DNA from: Asterias amurensis
Taxonomy: Eukaryota; Echinodermata; Asteroidea; Forcipulatida; Asteriidae
DNA: 64,000 bases
Direction of reading: 5' to 3'
Assembly: GCF_032118995.1 (NCBI RefSeq)
Contig: NC_092657.1
Location: forward strand, 741,891-805,890
In this document: positions 1 through 10,874 of the stretch, piece after piece
Layout: each line of letters starts with the position of its first letter
Position numbering within the stretch: position 1 is the stretch's first letter
The notes under the pieces: generated by a model
Seen by the model: only the letters and a program-made list of their open reading frames with translations
The model's database searches: none
What the model was told of the DNA's origin: nothing
Made by a program: the position numbers and the translations under genes

Positions 1-182
1 GCTTTTTAGATTCAAATTTTGGGTCATAACTTATATCTTTTAATATAACCACATTACTTCAAAGTGAAATATTTCTCAAGATACTTTAAACTATCGAAAG
101 CTAATGTAGTCTTCTTACAGAAAGTTATTGCCATTATTATTAAGAGTGATAACTAAAACATAAACCTTCTCTTTGGTTTCAG
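1..182 (+). repeat. Dispersed repeat copy abutting the Rab exon acceptor
   Basis: The stretch from about 20 to 170 matches, with drift, parts of 19880-20226 and 38690-39025: shared landmarks are ACCACATTA, TTCAAAGTGAAAT, a TATCRAAAGCT block and TTTAAGAGTGA. The repeat runs right up to the polypyrimidine tract (CTTCTCTTTGGTTTCAG) used by the exon at 183, so the acceptor region lies at the repeat edge. Function of the repeat is unknown. Confidence 0.6.
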
Positions 183-3100
183 ATTGCTGCCATACCTAAG
201 GGACCAGAGAGGCTGTTTAAGGTGGTGTTTGTTGGCGACTCTGGAGTGGGGAAGACTAGTTTTATTCACCGGTTTTGCAGCGATACCTTCAGGTCGGCTT
301 TTAGTGCAACAATTGGTAAGTAACAATTTCATTTTTGGAGAGATTAATAGAAGTAGTAGTAGTAGAAGGGGCCATAGCCCGACACGGGCATTCATCGCTG
401 AATCTTGAGGTAGCTACGAGCTCTTCTTTCAAGGACCTTCAGTCTCTGTTGGGCGTCGTAATTGGTGCAGGCCTTCCTGGTGTATACTCTCCAGGTGGTT
501 TTGTCTGATGCCAGGTTAGACCAGGTGGTAAGGGAGGACGTCCTCTTGAGTGTCCTTCTGAAAGCATCCTTGTAACGCAGAAAGGGACGTCCTGCACGCC
601 TGGTGCCCTCCACAAGCTCACTGTAAAATAGGGCTTTCACTGGTCTCTCATTGGTCATTATGTGGATGTTAATAAATCAAATAAACCACAAGGGAAACTG
701 ACTGGGTAAATGGTTTTGGGTTTGCACAAAGAGAAGTTGAATAGACCAGGATTTGAACCAATGACCTCTAGATTACTGATCGGCACTCTACCAAACAAGC
801 TATAGACGATGTGACGTCACTCGAAAACCATAACATGATTCGCGCGCATACCGCCGGGCAAAACCTTTGTATTTTGGCAGCCAGCTAGAAAGTGTATGCA
901 ATTTTACTATGACTACGCGTCTTTTTGCCAGGCGAAACATGATGTACACAGTGTTTTGTCAACAGAGGGCAGTTTGAATGTAAACACGGGTCATCTCGTC
1001 TATATCCAGCCCTATTGACCCAATTCACCTGACGTCATCATCAGAATAATCTTGGAACTGCCATACTGGTGGGCAATGTAACTGCATTATTCAGTGAAGT
1101 GCGCATTTTAGGCGACGCGGCATTTACCATAAACCTATTGCCCACCAACATGGTGAGTGTGGCACAGTCACAGCATGTGACGTGCATGTAAGGGGTCAAT
1201 ATTGGCTGTCTCTCTATTAGTTATTATCTTTGTTCAGGGTGCAAGTCAGAAGCCGTATAACCATTGGATGCCCTGTGTCCATGGATCACACCCAAGTTTA
1301 AGAAACAATGTGGGAAGCCGTGCAGTACCCAGGGGATCAGTTTATAGGGAATGCAACTTTTTGTTTTTGAATATCAGGTAATAAACCACATGGGAAATGA
1401 CTGTTTCTTGTCAGTCGCCTTTGGTTTGTTAATATTAATAATAATAACAACCGCATTTCTATAGCGCCTAACACCTCCAAAAGAAAGTCTCTAAGCGCTC
1501 AGAGGAACCAAAAGAATAATTAAGTATAAGATAATTTGAATAGATGTGTTTTGAGAAGAGTCTTGAAACTTGAGATCGCAGTGGCTTGTTTGATGTGTAG
1601 AGGGAGATTGTTCCATAAGTGAGGTGCAGCAAACTGAAAACTACGTTGACCATATGCTTTGGTGGTAACTTTAGGGATAACGAGGTTGTAACTTGATATT
1701 ATTATTATTGTTGTTACATAACTTAATGAATTCCTTTTGTCGCTAACTCCTAGGTGTGGATTTCCAAGTCAAGACTATGATCATCAACAACGCCTTGATT
1801 GCTCTTCAACTCTGGGATACGGCCGGCCAGGAAAGATTCCGAAGCATCACTCGTCACTACTTCAGGAAAGCTGACGGGATTATCATCATGTATGACATCA
1901 ACTCAGAAGCTTCATTCATTAACGTTAGGAATTGGATGAACAGCGTCGTTGTAAGTCTAGTCTCAACTTTATTTCAAAATCTCATCTCGCTAGTTTAAAT
2001 TTACTTGAATTTACAGCGTTGTTCAACACCTCATTTCTTAGTGTTTACTTGAATTAAATGTAATTTTTCTTGTACAGAAATGTCCGACAATTTTGAGTCT
2101 AGTCCCAGCTTGGCAAACTCCCACACGGGGATATAAACACCAAGTTGGCAATAGCCAATTTCTCTCTCATACAACTATTGGTTTAACGTCTATGATTATG
2201 AATTGCACAAATCAAGAAATTGTGATTCAGTAATTAGAGGACAATATTCATTCTCGTCATTGTGAAATCAGCGGTTAGCTTGGTAGGATTCGAACCCACA
2301 ACCTTTTCAGACTGACTGTCTTTTAGTGTTTTTGCAAATGAATTGTGGTTTATCTAAATGGTTCTTTTTTTTATGTAATATGCTCAGAGGTCTTTGGGCA
2401 ATGAGCAGTGTATGAAGTGTTTATCATTCTATCTTCATTGTTTTCTTTTCTATAGGAATCAACGAGTGATGGAGTTGTACGGATGATGATTGGAAATAAA
2501 ACTGATTTAGCTGAAGATAACCCAGAATCAAGACAAATCAAGGAAGAAGTCGGAGCCAGTATGGCGGAGGTGAGAAATCAAACTATCAAACTTTAATTAG
2601 GTGAGGTTTGCGGTAGCACCAAAAGAAGGTCTCTTTTGAATAGTAGGATTTGAAACTTTGCTTGGTGGAAATACGATATGGAAAGGTTTGCGTTAACACC
2701 ATGTTGGGGTGGTTCTGAAAAGAACTGTGGTTTCAAATCAACATTTCGATCAGTATGCTCTGATCGTCTTTTGGAGAAAGCTTTTTAGTAGTACGGTTTG
2801 AGGAGAACGGGCGGTTGACAACTCAATGTTTCGATCACCATGCTCCAATTGTCTTCAGGAGAAATGTTAAGTTTTTATTATGTGCTTATGATCTTGCAAT
2901 AATTTGGGAGGCAAATTATCCTTAGAGCTGAGTTGCGAAGGACGCAGCTACAACACGTTCAAGAAGCAGGCATATGACCACGAGGCACAGCCAAAGATCA
3001 AAAGTGTTTGATTTTTCCCGAGGGAGGAAAACCCTTGTGGCACAGCAGAGAACCAACGCACAACTCAACTCACACATGGCCCTGGCCGGGTTTCGAACCA

Positions 3101-3363
3101 GGGTCATCTTGGTGAGAGGTGAGTGCTTTACGCACAAGCCAACCATGCCCCCTTAGTGGAACAGCGCCTTAAAAACTTTACTTATTTTATCTTTTCAGTC
3201 CTACGATTGTATCTTCTACGAGGCCAGCGCAAAAAGTGGTCAGAATATCGCTGAAGCGTTCCATCGGATGGCGACAATCCTCCAACAGCGAGAAGATGAA
3301 GATATGGAGAAAGCTCTCAATCTGACAGACGAGGATGTCAATAAAGGATGCTGCGGCAAGTAA
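183..3363 (+). CDS. CRACR2A/RASEF/RAB44-type large Rab GTPase, C-terminal Rab domain (partial gene)
   Basis: Four exons join in frame: 183-315, 1754-1950, 2456-2569 and 3199-3363 (stop at 3361-3363), giving the last 202 residues. All junctions are GT-AG. The protein shows every Ras-superfamily motif: P-loop GDSGVGKT, switch-region SATIGVDF, WDTAGQERFRS, NKTD and EASAKSG, and it ends GCCGK, a Rab-type double cysteine for geranylgeranylation. The opening PERLFKVVFVGDSGVGKTSF and the FRKADG segment after switch II resemble CRACR2A, RAB44 and RASEF, the family in which a Rab domain follows EF-hands and a coiled coil; those domains should be upstream of the window because the first exon begins at a splice acceptor (181-182) with no methionine. 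Family members link calcium signals to vesicle or organelle trafficking. I cannot tell which of the three paralogues it is; a plain small Rab is less likely because there is no start codon. Confidence 0.9.
345..660 (-). mobile_element. LINE fragment: C-terminal tail of a non-LTR reverse transcriptase
   Basis: On the minus strand 658-392 is open for 88 codons and reads VKALFYSELVEGTRRAGRPF, then RYKDAFRRTLK, TTWSNLASDKTTWR and a basic end. This LLYGEL..G.R..GRP.LRYKD..K..LK......W...A.DR..WR pattern is the usual tail of LINE-type ORF2 proteins in marine invertebrates. After the stop the minus strand ends in a (CTA)n run at about 347-366, which fits a LINE 3' microsatellite tail. The element is 5'-truncated and lies in the first intron of the Rab fragment. 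Confidence 0.7.
676..815 (-). mobile_element. tRNA-derived SINE copy
   Basis: The minus strand carries a degenerate tRNA-like head (B-box-like GGTTCAAATCCTGG at about 752-765) and a 3' part shared with copies near 42785-43015 and 24361-24400 (CACAAGGGAAACTGACTGGG). It is diverged and inactive-looking. It lies in the Rab intron. Confidence 0.5.
1014..1200. mobile_element. MITE, ATTGACCC family, copy 1
   Basis: Ends are inverted: ATTGACCCAATTCACCTGACG at the left and CGTGCATGTAAGGGGTCAAT at the right. A second copy with the same ends and interior (TCAGAATAATCTTGGA, TATTCAGTGAAGTGCGCAT) is at 62170-62358. No coding capacity. Confidence 0.75.
1430..1690. repeat. Dispersed repeat with (TAA)n start and TATAGCGC motif
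   Basis: AATAATAATAA is followed by TTTCTATAGCGCCTAACACC and then a body containing TTGTTCCATAAGTGAGG. Related copies begin at about 25608, 28329, 35600, 44825 and 62400, and related bodies lie at 26790-27040 and 29055-29160. No ORF of note; the family is likely a SINE-like or LINE-tail repeat, which I cannot name. Confidence 0.5.
2262..2322 (-). mobile_element. Single copy of the 69-bp tRNA-like SINE unit
   Basis: TTAGCTTGGTAGGATTCGAA plus the CCCACAACCTT block matches the units of the tandem array at 16757-17310, including the preceding TCATTGTGAAATCAGC. On the minus strand it holds a B box, GGGTTCGAATCC. Another diverged single copy is at 59738-59815. It shows what a lone insertion of the arrayed unit looks like. 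Confidence 0.65.
2595..2875. repeat. Dispersed inverted-repeat element (TTTGAAACTTTGC family)
   Basis: Contains GTAGGATTTGAAACTTTGCT, GGTTTGCGTTAACACCATG and GGGGTGGTTCTGAAAAGAAC, all shared with the palindrome at 57821-58014, then an interior with AACATTTCGATCAG that recurs at 29343-29400. It lies in the Rab intron before the last exon. Confidence 0.55.
2910..3152 (-). mobile_element. tRNA-derived SINE, full-length-looking
   Basis: Read on the minus strand from 3152, it opens with a tRNA-like head (GGGGGCATGGTTGGCTTGTG, then a B box CTGGTTCGAAACCC near 3088-3101) and continues with a body containing TTTTCCTCCCTCGGG. The head sits 47 bp upstream of the last Rab exon, in antisense. Head homology to a specific tRNA isoacceptor is not clear. 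Confidence 0.65.
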
Positions 3364-3631
3364 CCATGGTAACAGAGGTAGTGAAAACAGGGTCTGGTTG
3401 ATAGAGTGGAACATTAGGAGCTCTGAGGGATTTCATAATTTCAACGTTCAGGGTTGGGAGGTGTTTCGTCATGAATAACATATGATATCAAAATATTTCA
3501 CTTCTTTTCATTATATATATTTTTTTGCAACATTCATTGTCATGCCAAGACAATTTAAAAACTTTTTTTGTCAGAAATTTACAAGTAAGTACTTTTCATA
3601 GTGTTCCAATAGTAATTTGCAATATTTAGTA

Positions 3632-3810
3632 ATAGACCTTTATCATGCTGCCTCCATCCTGGTCATGTTCCTTGTATCGTCTAACAATAATGCATGCTAA
3701 TAATCATCTTGCAATTAGGAACCAGATTATTTTTTTCTTCCAGCCTCAGTTTGGTAACATTGATATCAATGGGAGAAATTCAAGATGGCTGCACCGTGAT
3801 AGAGGTCTAT
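3632..3810. mobile_element. MITE with ATAGACCTTTATCA ends
   Basis: Left end ATAGACCTTTATCATGCTGC is inverted at the right as GCACCGTGATAGAGGTCTAT. It is about 180 bp, non-coding, and inside the presumed Rab 3' UTR. Confidence 0.65.
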
Positions 3811-4331
3811 ACTTGCCAGACTGCCAATCAATTAATAGACTCTACTTTTGAGATAGCCGATAGTTTTTGAAAGTTGCTATTAAATTTATACCCAGTTGAC
3901 TTTTTTCAATTCAAGGGGGAAGTTGGATTTTATGTTTTTGTATTATACCGCACAAGACTACATGTACAACCGCTTCCAAGTAAAGTGAGCTTCCAAAAAA
4001 TTATTTTATCGCTTCCATTTTTGTTTATAAATATTTTTCTAGGGAGCTTTGTGAAATGGGAGTATAGGGAAATTATTTAGCTGAAAATTATGTAGCTGTA
4101 AGCCTTTGGGGTGTGGGAATATTTTTTGAATCTTTTTGAAATATTTATCTTAGGGTAGAAGATTAGCCGAGAGCAGGTTAATTTGAGCTTCTTTAAAAAT
4201 AGAGAATTTTAACTAGTTTAGTCACGAAGGATCAATCAGCTTTGTGAATAGGTGTGTATATCCCTTTGTCGGCTCAGGACTATAAGGTCATTAGTGCAGT
4301 TTGGGTAGACCATGTGACATCTGTTTACAAT

Positions 4332-4573
4332 GGGTGCCTTCGTTTAACTTCCCTGGGTCTACCCCGCGGTGCTCACTCGGGTGAGCCCCTGACAAGAGCT
4401 AATCGAACGATCACACTCGCCCTCTCGTGGTGACGGCATGCACCTCAGGTCACCCCCAAGTGACCCACTCCACAAGCAGGGCACTGGGGGCTCACCCGGG
4501 TGAGCCCCGTCTAAGCTATTCGAACGTACCGGGGCAGACCGGGTCGACTCAGGGAAGCTAAACGAACGCACCC
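4332..4573. mobile_element. MITE, GGGTGCGTTCG family, copy 1
   Basis: Terminal inverted repeats of about 27 bp: GGGTGCCTTCGTTTAACTTC at the left, GAAGCTAAACGAACGCACCC at the right. Copy 2 is at 16358-16592 with the same GC-rich interior (GTGAGCCCCTGACAAGAGCT, CGCCCTCTCGTGGTGACG). It carries no ORF that looks real. Confidence 0.8.
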
Positions 4574-5628
4574 ATAGAGTGTGACCTTGAACATGCTTTG
4601 GCTGTTCTGGCAGGCAAGATACAAGATGAAATTTTGTGTAATAATTTCCACATAAACCCAAGAGTTATGAAAGTAAAAGATGAACAAGTTTTGAGATGTG
4701 CCCCCTCTCATCATATCAAAAGTTTATAAAATGTGGACAGTGCAATCTCCATAAAGTATAAAATGTTATGTTTTCTTCCATTGAGCTGTGCACAAATTGC
4801 GCCTGCAGGAAGTCCAGGCTTGGTGGCTCTTTTGTAAACATGTGATGTCACAGGTCACATCGCCTATAGAGTTCATGAAATTGGTTTTGCATTTCTGGAG
4901 CTCCTAGTTAATGGAGTTTATTGGTCAAAAGCGGTCTCCAAATTAATTCTTGCGCAAAGAAAATTGTCTTTTGTAAAAGAAAAACATTTGTAGATACTTT
5001 TTCTTCAAATTTTTATTTTTTTCTTCTTCATGTTATGTCCTTTTGATCGTTGCGGATATGAAATTGCAATTAAGGACCTAAGTTTAGCACTGAGCTGGCG
5101 ATAGCCACAAAAGAATTATGATAACTACTGAATTAATAGCGAGGAAATGTTTGGCTGAAATGAAAGAGTAAATTTGTAAACAATTGTTCAAAATATATCA
5201 GGAAGTGTGAATTATAGCTAAGACATAAAATCAGTGCTTGAAATATTGCGACTAAGTCCATAATCGGACAACAATTTCTGGAATTTGCCAATGGTTCGGA
5301 AATATTTATATGAAAGAGAAAGTGTTTATTTAATGATTTATGAATAATATGTGCAATCATAATGCCAAGATGTGGAATCCTAAAAAATAATTATGTTATC
5401 GATTGAAACAATTGATGATACAGGAAGATAGAGCTGCTCACAATACTGTTCAAGAAACAGTGCTCAAAGATATTTCTTAGAAGGAAAATTTTTAATAATT
5501 TAAGTGTCTATTCATGACGTTATCTGTATATTTCTGAAAGATGTAAATAGCACTAAAGAATATTATATTTGCTGTCATAAAAATTAATATTTTACTTCAA
5601 GTGGGAATGTATTTTAAGTACATTATAC

Positions 5629-5634
5629 AATAAA
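5629..5634 (+). terminator. Candidate polyadenylation signal AATAAA of the Rab gene
   Basis: AATAAA in CATTATACAATAAATTGG, immediately before the minisatellite. It is the only canonical signal I find between the stop codon and the minisatellite. Confidence 0.4.
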
Positions 5635-5659
5635 TTGGTTACACCCAAATGTTTGATCA

Positions 5660-6465
5660 CTCTTATGTTCTGCCTACCCCCCCCCCATGTACCTACCCCC
5701 CCCCATGTTCCAACACCCCTATGTTCCAACACCCCTATGTTCCAACACCCCTATGTTCCACTTCCAACACCCCTATGTTCCAACACCCCTATGTTCCAAC
5801 ACCCCTATGTTCCAACACCCCTATGTTCCAACGCCCCTATGTTCCAACGCCCCTATATTCCAACGCCCATGTGTTCCAACGCCCATGTGTTCCAACGCCC
5901 CTGTGGTCCAACGCCCCTATGTTCCACCACCATATGTTCCAACGCCCCTATGTTCCAACACCCCTATGTTCCAATGTTCCAACACCCATATGTTCCAGCA
6001 CCCATATGTTCCAATGTTCCAACACCCATATGTTCCAGCACCCGTATGTTCCAATGTTCCAACACCCATATGTTCCAGCACCCATATGTTCCAATGTTCC
6101 AACACCCATATGTTCCAGCACCCATATGTTCCAATGTTCCAACACCCATATGTTCCAGCACCCATATGTTCCAATGTTCCAGCACCCATATGTTCCAATG
6201 TTCCAACACCCATATGTTCCAGCACCCATATGTTCCAATGTTCCAACACCCATATGTTCCAGCACCCTTATGTTCTGTCAACCCTATGTTCTGCCACCCC
6301 TATGTTCCAACAACCCAATGTTCCGATACCTTTGTGTTCTGCCACCCCTGTTCCAACACCCCTATGTCCAAACCCCCCTATTCTGCCACCCGTTGTGCCA
6401 ACACCACTGTGTTCTGAGTAACACCCCATGTTCCAACAACACTATATTCCAACACCCTATGTTTG
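5660..6465. repeat. Minisatellite, 16-bp unit CCCCTATGTTCCAACA
   Basis: About 800 bp of tandem units. The left part is a plain 16-mer; the middle (about 5960-6260) is a higher-order pattern built from ATGTTCCAATGTTCCAACAC and CATATGTTCCAGCACC; the right edge is degenerate. Because 16 is not a multiple of three, all three plus frames translate as the same shifted peptide repeat and stay open for 244-282 codons. These are not credible genes. Related units recur at 37640-37795. Confidence 0.95.
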
Positions 6466-6954
6466 TAAAATTAAATTATATTTCAGGTGAAAGATAAAAC
6501 CGTTAATGGTTAGTCTGAAAAAAAATCCTTTGATAAAAAGTTTGACCAAATTGTCAGAAAAATGCTGGTACAATCTTTTGAACTATTATGTTTTCCATTA
6601 ATACATTTATGATGTTAAACTTTATGCAAATTTCTTGTAAGTTTATCATTCAGACATTATTCCGGATTATTTTCAGGTGTTTGGTTTTGATTTAGAGTTT
6701 GGGCAAAATAATTATCACAATCGAGTATGTTTGAGCATTCTTTCCCAAATTGTTTTCGTGTAAACATAAACAAAATCTTACACAATTTTACCACATCTTC
6801 ATGTAACGTTGCACTCACTAAGAGTAACCAGAACATCCCAAACTGAGCCAAATGTAATAATTGAAACTTTTTAATTGTAAAATTTCTTGTTTAAATTTGC
6901 AAATTTTTGCAATAATCATCTACAGCTGTAATCATTTGCTTTTTTTGTTGGGAC

Positions 6955-7010
6955 CAACTATTAAAGACTGGGCCCAATTAAAGACTGGGCCCAATTAAAG
7001 TATGGGCCCA
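6955..7010. repeat. Short tandem repeat, TTAAAGACTGGGCCCAA x3
   Basis: Three adjoining 17-bp units at the left edge of the nested element at 7008-7418. The unit contains the GGGCCCAATT end motif of the dispersed family next to it, so it may be a duplicated element terminus. Confidence 0.6.
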
Positions 7011-7418
7011 ATTTCATGTCTCTGCTAACGATAAGCCCTAAACTAAACACCTAAATTAGCTTAGAAATCAATATTTATTGTAAGTGAGTTTCACTTTACA
7101 GGAGATATGCTTATGTGTAGGAGTAACTATTGGTCATATTCACTTACATAGTAAGCATAAACTAAACTTGTAAGCATGGCCCAATTTCATAAAGCTGTTA
7201 AGCAGGAAATACTGCTCAGCAATCTCTGCTAAGCAAAAATTGAGTGGGACACCACAGTCACACCAATGTGTAATTTGACTTGTAACCTATTTCTGTTAAG
7301 CAATAATTTTCTGTGCTTAGCAAGTTGTTGTGTGCATACAGGGTTTATGAAATTGGCCCCAGATAATGACGAATGTAAGCACAAGTATTTCACGGTAAGC
7401 AGAGACATGAAATTGGGC
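7008..7418. mobile_element. Nested MITE pair of the GGGCCCAATTTCAT family
   Basis: Outer ends are GGGCCCAATTTCATGTCTCT and its inverse at 7393-7415. Inside, 7179-7361 has its own inverted ends (GGCCCAATTTCATAAAGC and GGGTTTATGAAATTGGCCCC). The inner copy therefore inserted into the outer one. Other copies of the inner type: 17333-17521, 29763-29999, 30732-31290, 39498-39688, 40949-41128, 56770-57012. Confidence 0.7.
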
Positions 7419-7419
7419 A

Positions 7420-8740
7420 CAGATTCAATACTATAGAAACCTTACACCTTATTACATGTAATGTAAACCTAAATATGATTCATGCGTTCAAATAGAACAT
7501 TGAAAAAACCTTTAATTCAACGAGTCTTGGTCTGAGTTCTTCACCGTTTGTTGAATAAAGTCATGTCTTTCCCCTTTTTGTTTTTTCAAAAATCAGCCGA
7601 TTTTGTTTTCTTCAAAATCGCCTGAAACTTTATACATAGGTGTAATAGAGGGCGAGGAGCAGAAACAAATCTTGGTTTTAATCGTCTACCTGCGAGGCTT
7701 ATTTCTTTAGATTTTGAGTAAAAAAGAAATTGCAATGTTTAAGCCTACCCTTGTGTTCAAAGCCTTGCAGTTTTTGACCAAAATTCAAATGGTAAGCCTT
7801 ACATTTTCTACTAAAAAAAAGTAAGCCTTGCATTTTTCTAACACAATAAATGGGGGGGGGGTGAAGTGTATAACAGTTCGATTATTTCGTGACACAAATT
7901 TGGGTGAGAAATTTCGACAAAAAAATAATGTCACTTGTTTGAATAATAATAAATACAAGTTATTTACTCCTAAAAATAATAAGTTGAGAAATGAACATTA
8001 AATAGACACCATACACCTTTAGTTCTTTCATCGTTGCGCTAAATACGATTCCGGCCTTCGATTCTCGCAGTTCTGTTCATTTCCGCGAGATCTTGCGGGA
8101 GCCAGTTACATACCCCCTGTGATCTTGGACAGGCACCGGTGATTGGAACCAGCCAAAGCAACCGACTGGTACCCGACTACCACTTAACAGCGGATAAACA
8201 TACAGTAGAGGTCTGGGTACTCGGCGGCTTAATGCCGCGACACGATATTCAAAATGGCCACCAGCCATGCTTGCTAAGTTGTCAATACCGTGGATATACT
8301 TACGATGATTTGATGTGATTTAATGTCTGTATGGGTAAGCTTTACCATGTAGTTTGTTTAAGTTCGTAATGTAGAATGGGAATATGCCTCGTGGAAGACG
8401 TGTAACCACCTAGTTTGTCATAAAACGGGCAATTCTTGTCGCATTTTTATTCCACTTTCATGCTCAAAATAAACAACGGCAATCCGGAAGTAGCTGTAAC
8501 GTTGGAGCATATAGGTCATTGCATCGTCAATGGCAACTTGCCGTCAGTCAAATGAAACAATAGACTTTTCTGTGTAGCTAAGTTTTCAGATTATATTTCT
8601 AATTCAATTCGTGGATAGTTGTATCTTAGAGAAATGTGAGGGCCAGCGGCCTACATGTTTCTAAAACTGTCTACCTTGGCAACTTTTTGAGAATTTTGGG
8701 GTCTATTTTTTGATAACGATGCTGCAAAATAAAAATTAGA
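7420..8740. other. Intergenic; one diverged satellite unit and no gene
   Basis: Positions 7565-7700 are a partial, diverged unit of the 324-bp satellite (shared TCGCCTGAAA, TAGGTGTAATAGAGGGCG). Positions 7693-7825 are the inverse of 15290-15420. From 7830 to 8740 I see poly-G and AT-rich tracts but no ORF with recognisable similarity. Confidence 0.5.
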
Positions 8741-9365
8741 ATGAATTTTTATTAGACCAATTTTGTTGTTTCAGTAACTTGTAAGTTGGAGACTGTATTT
8801 CACACATACATAACTTCCTTTGGTTAAATTGTGAGGCAAATCGGAGAGTAGGAATTTCGAGGGTGAAAAACGCCATACCCGTTTTTTTTTTTTTTTTCAA
8901 AAATCGGCCGAATTTCGTTTTCATTCCAAATGAACTGAAATTTGATACACAAGTGTGATTTATGGCAAGAAGCAGAAAAATCTTTGTTTGAGTCGTCTTT
9001 CTTGTCAACTTCTTAAGATAATGCCTGGTTTTTGAGATAACGATGCCTCAAAATTGAGGTTAAAATGAATATTTGAGACCCATCCCATTATTCCAGCAAC
9101 CTGTTACTTGGAGACAGTCTTTTACACATACAGAACTTCCTTTGGTTAAACTTTGAGGCAAATTGGAGATAAAGGGTCTTTGAGTGTTAAAAAACGTCGA
9201 GTTATATACCCCCTGTCGTTTTTTCAAAAAATCAGCCAAAAAAAAGGAACATTTTTTCAAAATCGCCTGAAATTTCACACAGATGTGTAATGGAGTGCAA
9301 GGAACAGACAAATCGTGGTCCCCCTTTTAGAAATTTTTGAGATATTGCATGGTTTTTGATCGTTC
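8740..9365. repeat. Two diverged units of the 324-bp satellite
   Basis: Two consecutive units begin near 8740 and 9060, each with GTAACTTG.GAGACTG, ACTTCCTTTGGTTAAA, a TTTTTTCAAAAATCGGCCGA-like block and TGAAATTT.ACAC. They are older and more divergent than the main array at 13480-15260. Confidence 0.7.
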
Positions 9366-9689
9366 AGTGTTTTCGGGCCTACTCTCTGGAACAAATTACC
9401 ACACTACCAAAATATCCTCTCCAACAGTTTTAGCTTTCAAACGCCCCTCAAAACTTATTTTTTCTAGTGTATTATATTTGCTATTGTTTTTGTGTGTATA
9501 AAAGTGCGTTGAATTTTGTTTTGGAATTGCGCTATAAAAGAGCTGGTTTTATTTGCTATTATTTATTTATAACGGTGTCTCAAGTTGTACACACTGTAAA
9601 ACAAATATACGGCACAGCGGCGAGTACTCACCAAAACACTGGTGGAAATCAACGCTTTTATTCCCGCCGTCATGTTGATCCCAGCTAGC

Positions 9690-10600
9690 TTACACCCAAC
9701 CCTAAACCCCGTCACCCTCCCCCAAAACCCCGCCACCCTCCCCCAGCGACAATCCCCAATTCCCATAATGTCAAACCGATAATTCACAACAATACCGTTT
9801 CCCCCGTGAACTAATTTTCCAAACCCACGGCGTGTGTATTCAACTCTAATACTTTCTAAGTTCGAACAGTAGAGTCCACTGTATGCCTATGTTTCCTGTT
9901 AATTATTGTGTGCCTATACTTACAATGTATGCCTTCCGATCGCAGTATATTTTTAAGTCCCCCTGTCTACCCATATACCTACTCCTAAGTTAATGCATAT
10001 GCCTTTGCTTTGACTCGCAGATTATTTACTAAGTATAAAGCAAGGATTTCCTTATGCCATAGTACCATGCGAACCCGGGCTTCCCAATTAAACTAAATTG
10101 TCTATACTTATGCCTACAGCGTGTTCCCTCAACTCAAATATTTTCTAAGTCCGAACCAAAGAGTTCCCCATATGACTGTTTTATAAGTAAATGGTCCATA
10201 CCTACAGCGTGTTCCTTCAACTCAAATATTTTCTAAGTCCGAACCAATGAGTCCTCCATATGCCTATATGTTTCCTACAACCATGCCAACAGCGCAGGCC
10301 ACTCGTAAATTACGAAGTATAAAGTACTGATTTTACTATGCCATAGCATCGTGTGTAAGGTTTTCCACTGGCAAATTATATACTAAGTATAAATTATATA
10401 CCAAGTAAAAAGCATTGATATTCCCATACCATAGTATCCTATGAAAAGTATTCAACTCACAAATTATATACTAAGTATAAAGCACTGAAATCCCATGCCA
10501 TAGTATCCTATCAAAAGTATTCAACTCACAAATTATATACTAAGTGTAAAGCACTGAAATCCCATGCCATAGCTTTCTATGTAAAGTATGAACCGAAGGT
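9690..10600. repeat. Tandem, drifting array of a ~70-bp unit (CTATGCCATAG, TACTAAGTATAAAGCA)
   Basis: The motifs TACTAAGTATAAAGCA and CCATGCCATAGTATCCTAT recur about every 70 bp near 10030, 10310, 10390, 10460 and 10530, with a related CAACTCAAATATTTTCTAAGTCCGAAC unit around 10135 and 10210. The same module alternates with tRNA-like modules at 11600-12400. At 9695-9755 there is a C-rich CACCCTCCCCCA repeat. No gene is seen. Confidence 0.65.
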
Positions 10601-10604
10601 TTAT

Positions 10605-10830
10605 CAGGTCAAAAATGCGGAGGTATCCTGGGGGGGACCCAAGTGGGTGTCGTAGGTGGGTGTCGGCCTCCGAAGCGAAGGGTCCCCGGTTCGAACCCCG
10701 GTGGTGGCAGCGCGGTTGCCGACCGAGAAGCCTCGACCCACCAGACAGTGGCACACACCGCGCAGTGGCACTCACCGCTAGCACTCGCTGAGGAAAGAAA
10801 CTTTAAACTTAAAACTTAAAACGAACCTAT
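10605..10830 (+). mobile_element. GC-rich tRNA-derived SINE with A-rich tail
   Basis: The head resembles an arginine tRNA (GACCCAAGTGG, then a CCTCCGAAGC anticodon-like loop) and has a perfect B box, CCCCGGTTCGAACCCCGG, at about 10684-10701. A GC-rich body follows, ending in TTTAAACTTAAAACTTAAAA. The stem pairing is too poor for a working tRNA. Confidence 0.6.
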
Positions 10831-10874
10831 GCCCTTTTTTATATAGATTTAATTTTGTTCATTAAAAAAATATT

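Larger units (their letters stand above)
3364..5650 (+). other. Presumed 3' UTR of the Rab gene
   Basis: No ORF of note follows the stop codon, and the first canonical AATAAA I find on this strand is at 5629-5634. If that signal is used the 3' UTR is about 2.3 kb and includes the MITEs at 3632-3810 and 4332-4573. A shorter 3' UTR with a variant signal is possible. Confidence 0.45.

Noticed and set aside
5635-6497. Proline-rich 244-282-aa proteins in three overlapping frames
   Set aside because: All are translations of a 16-bp minisatellite; frame independence shows there is no selection for coding.
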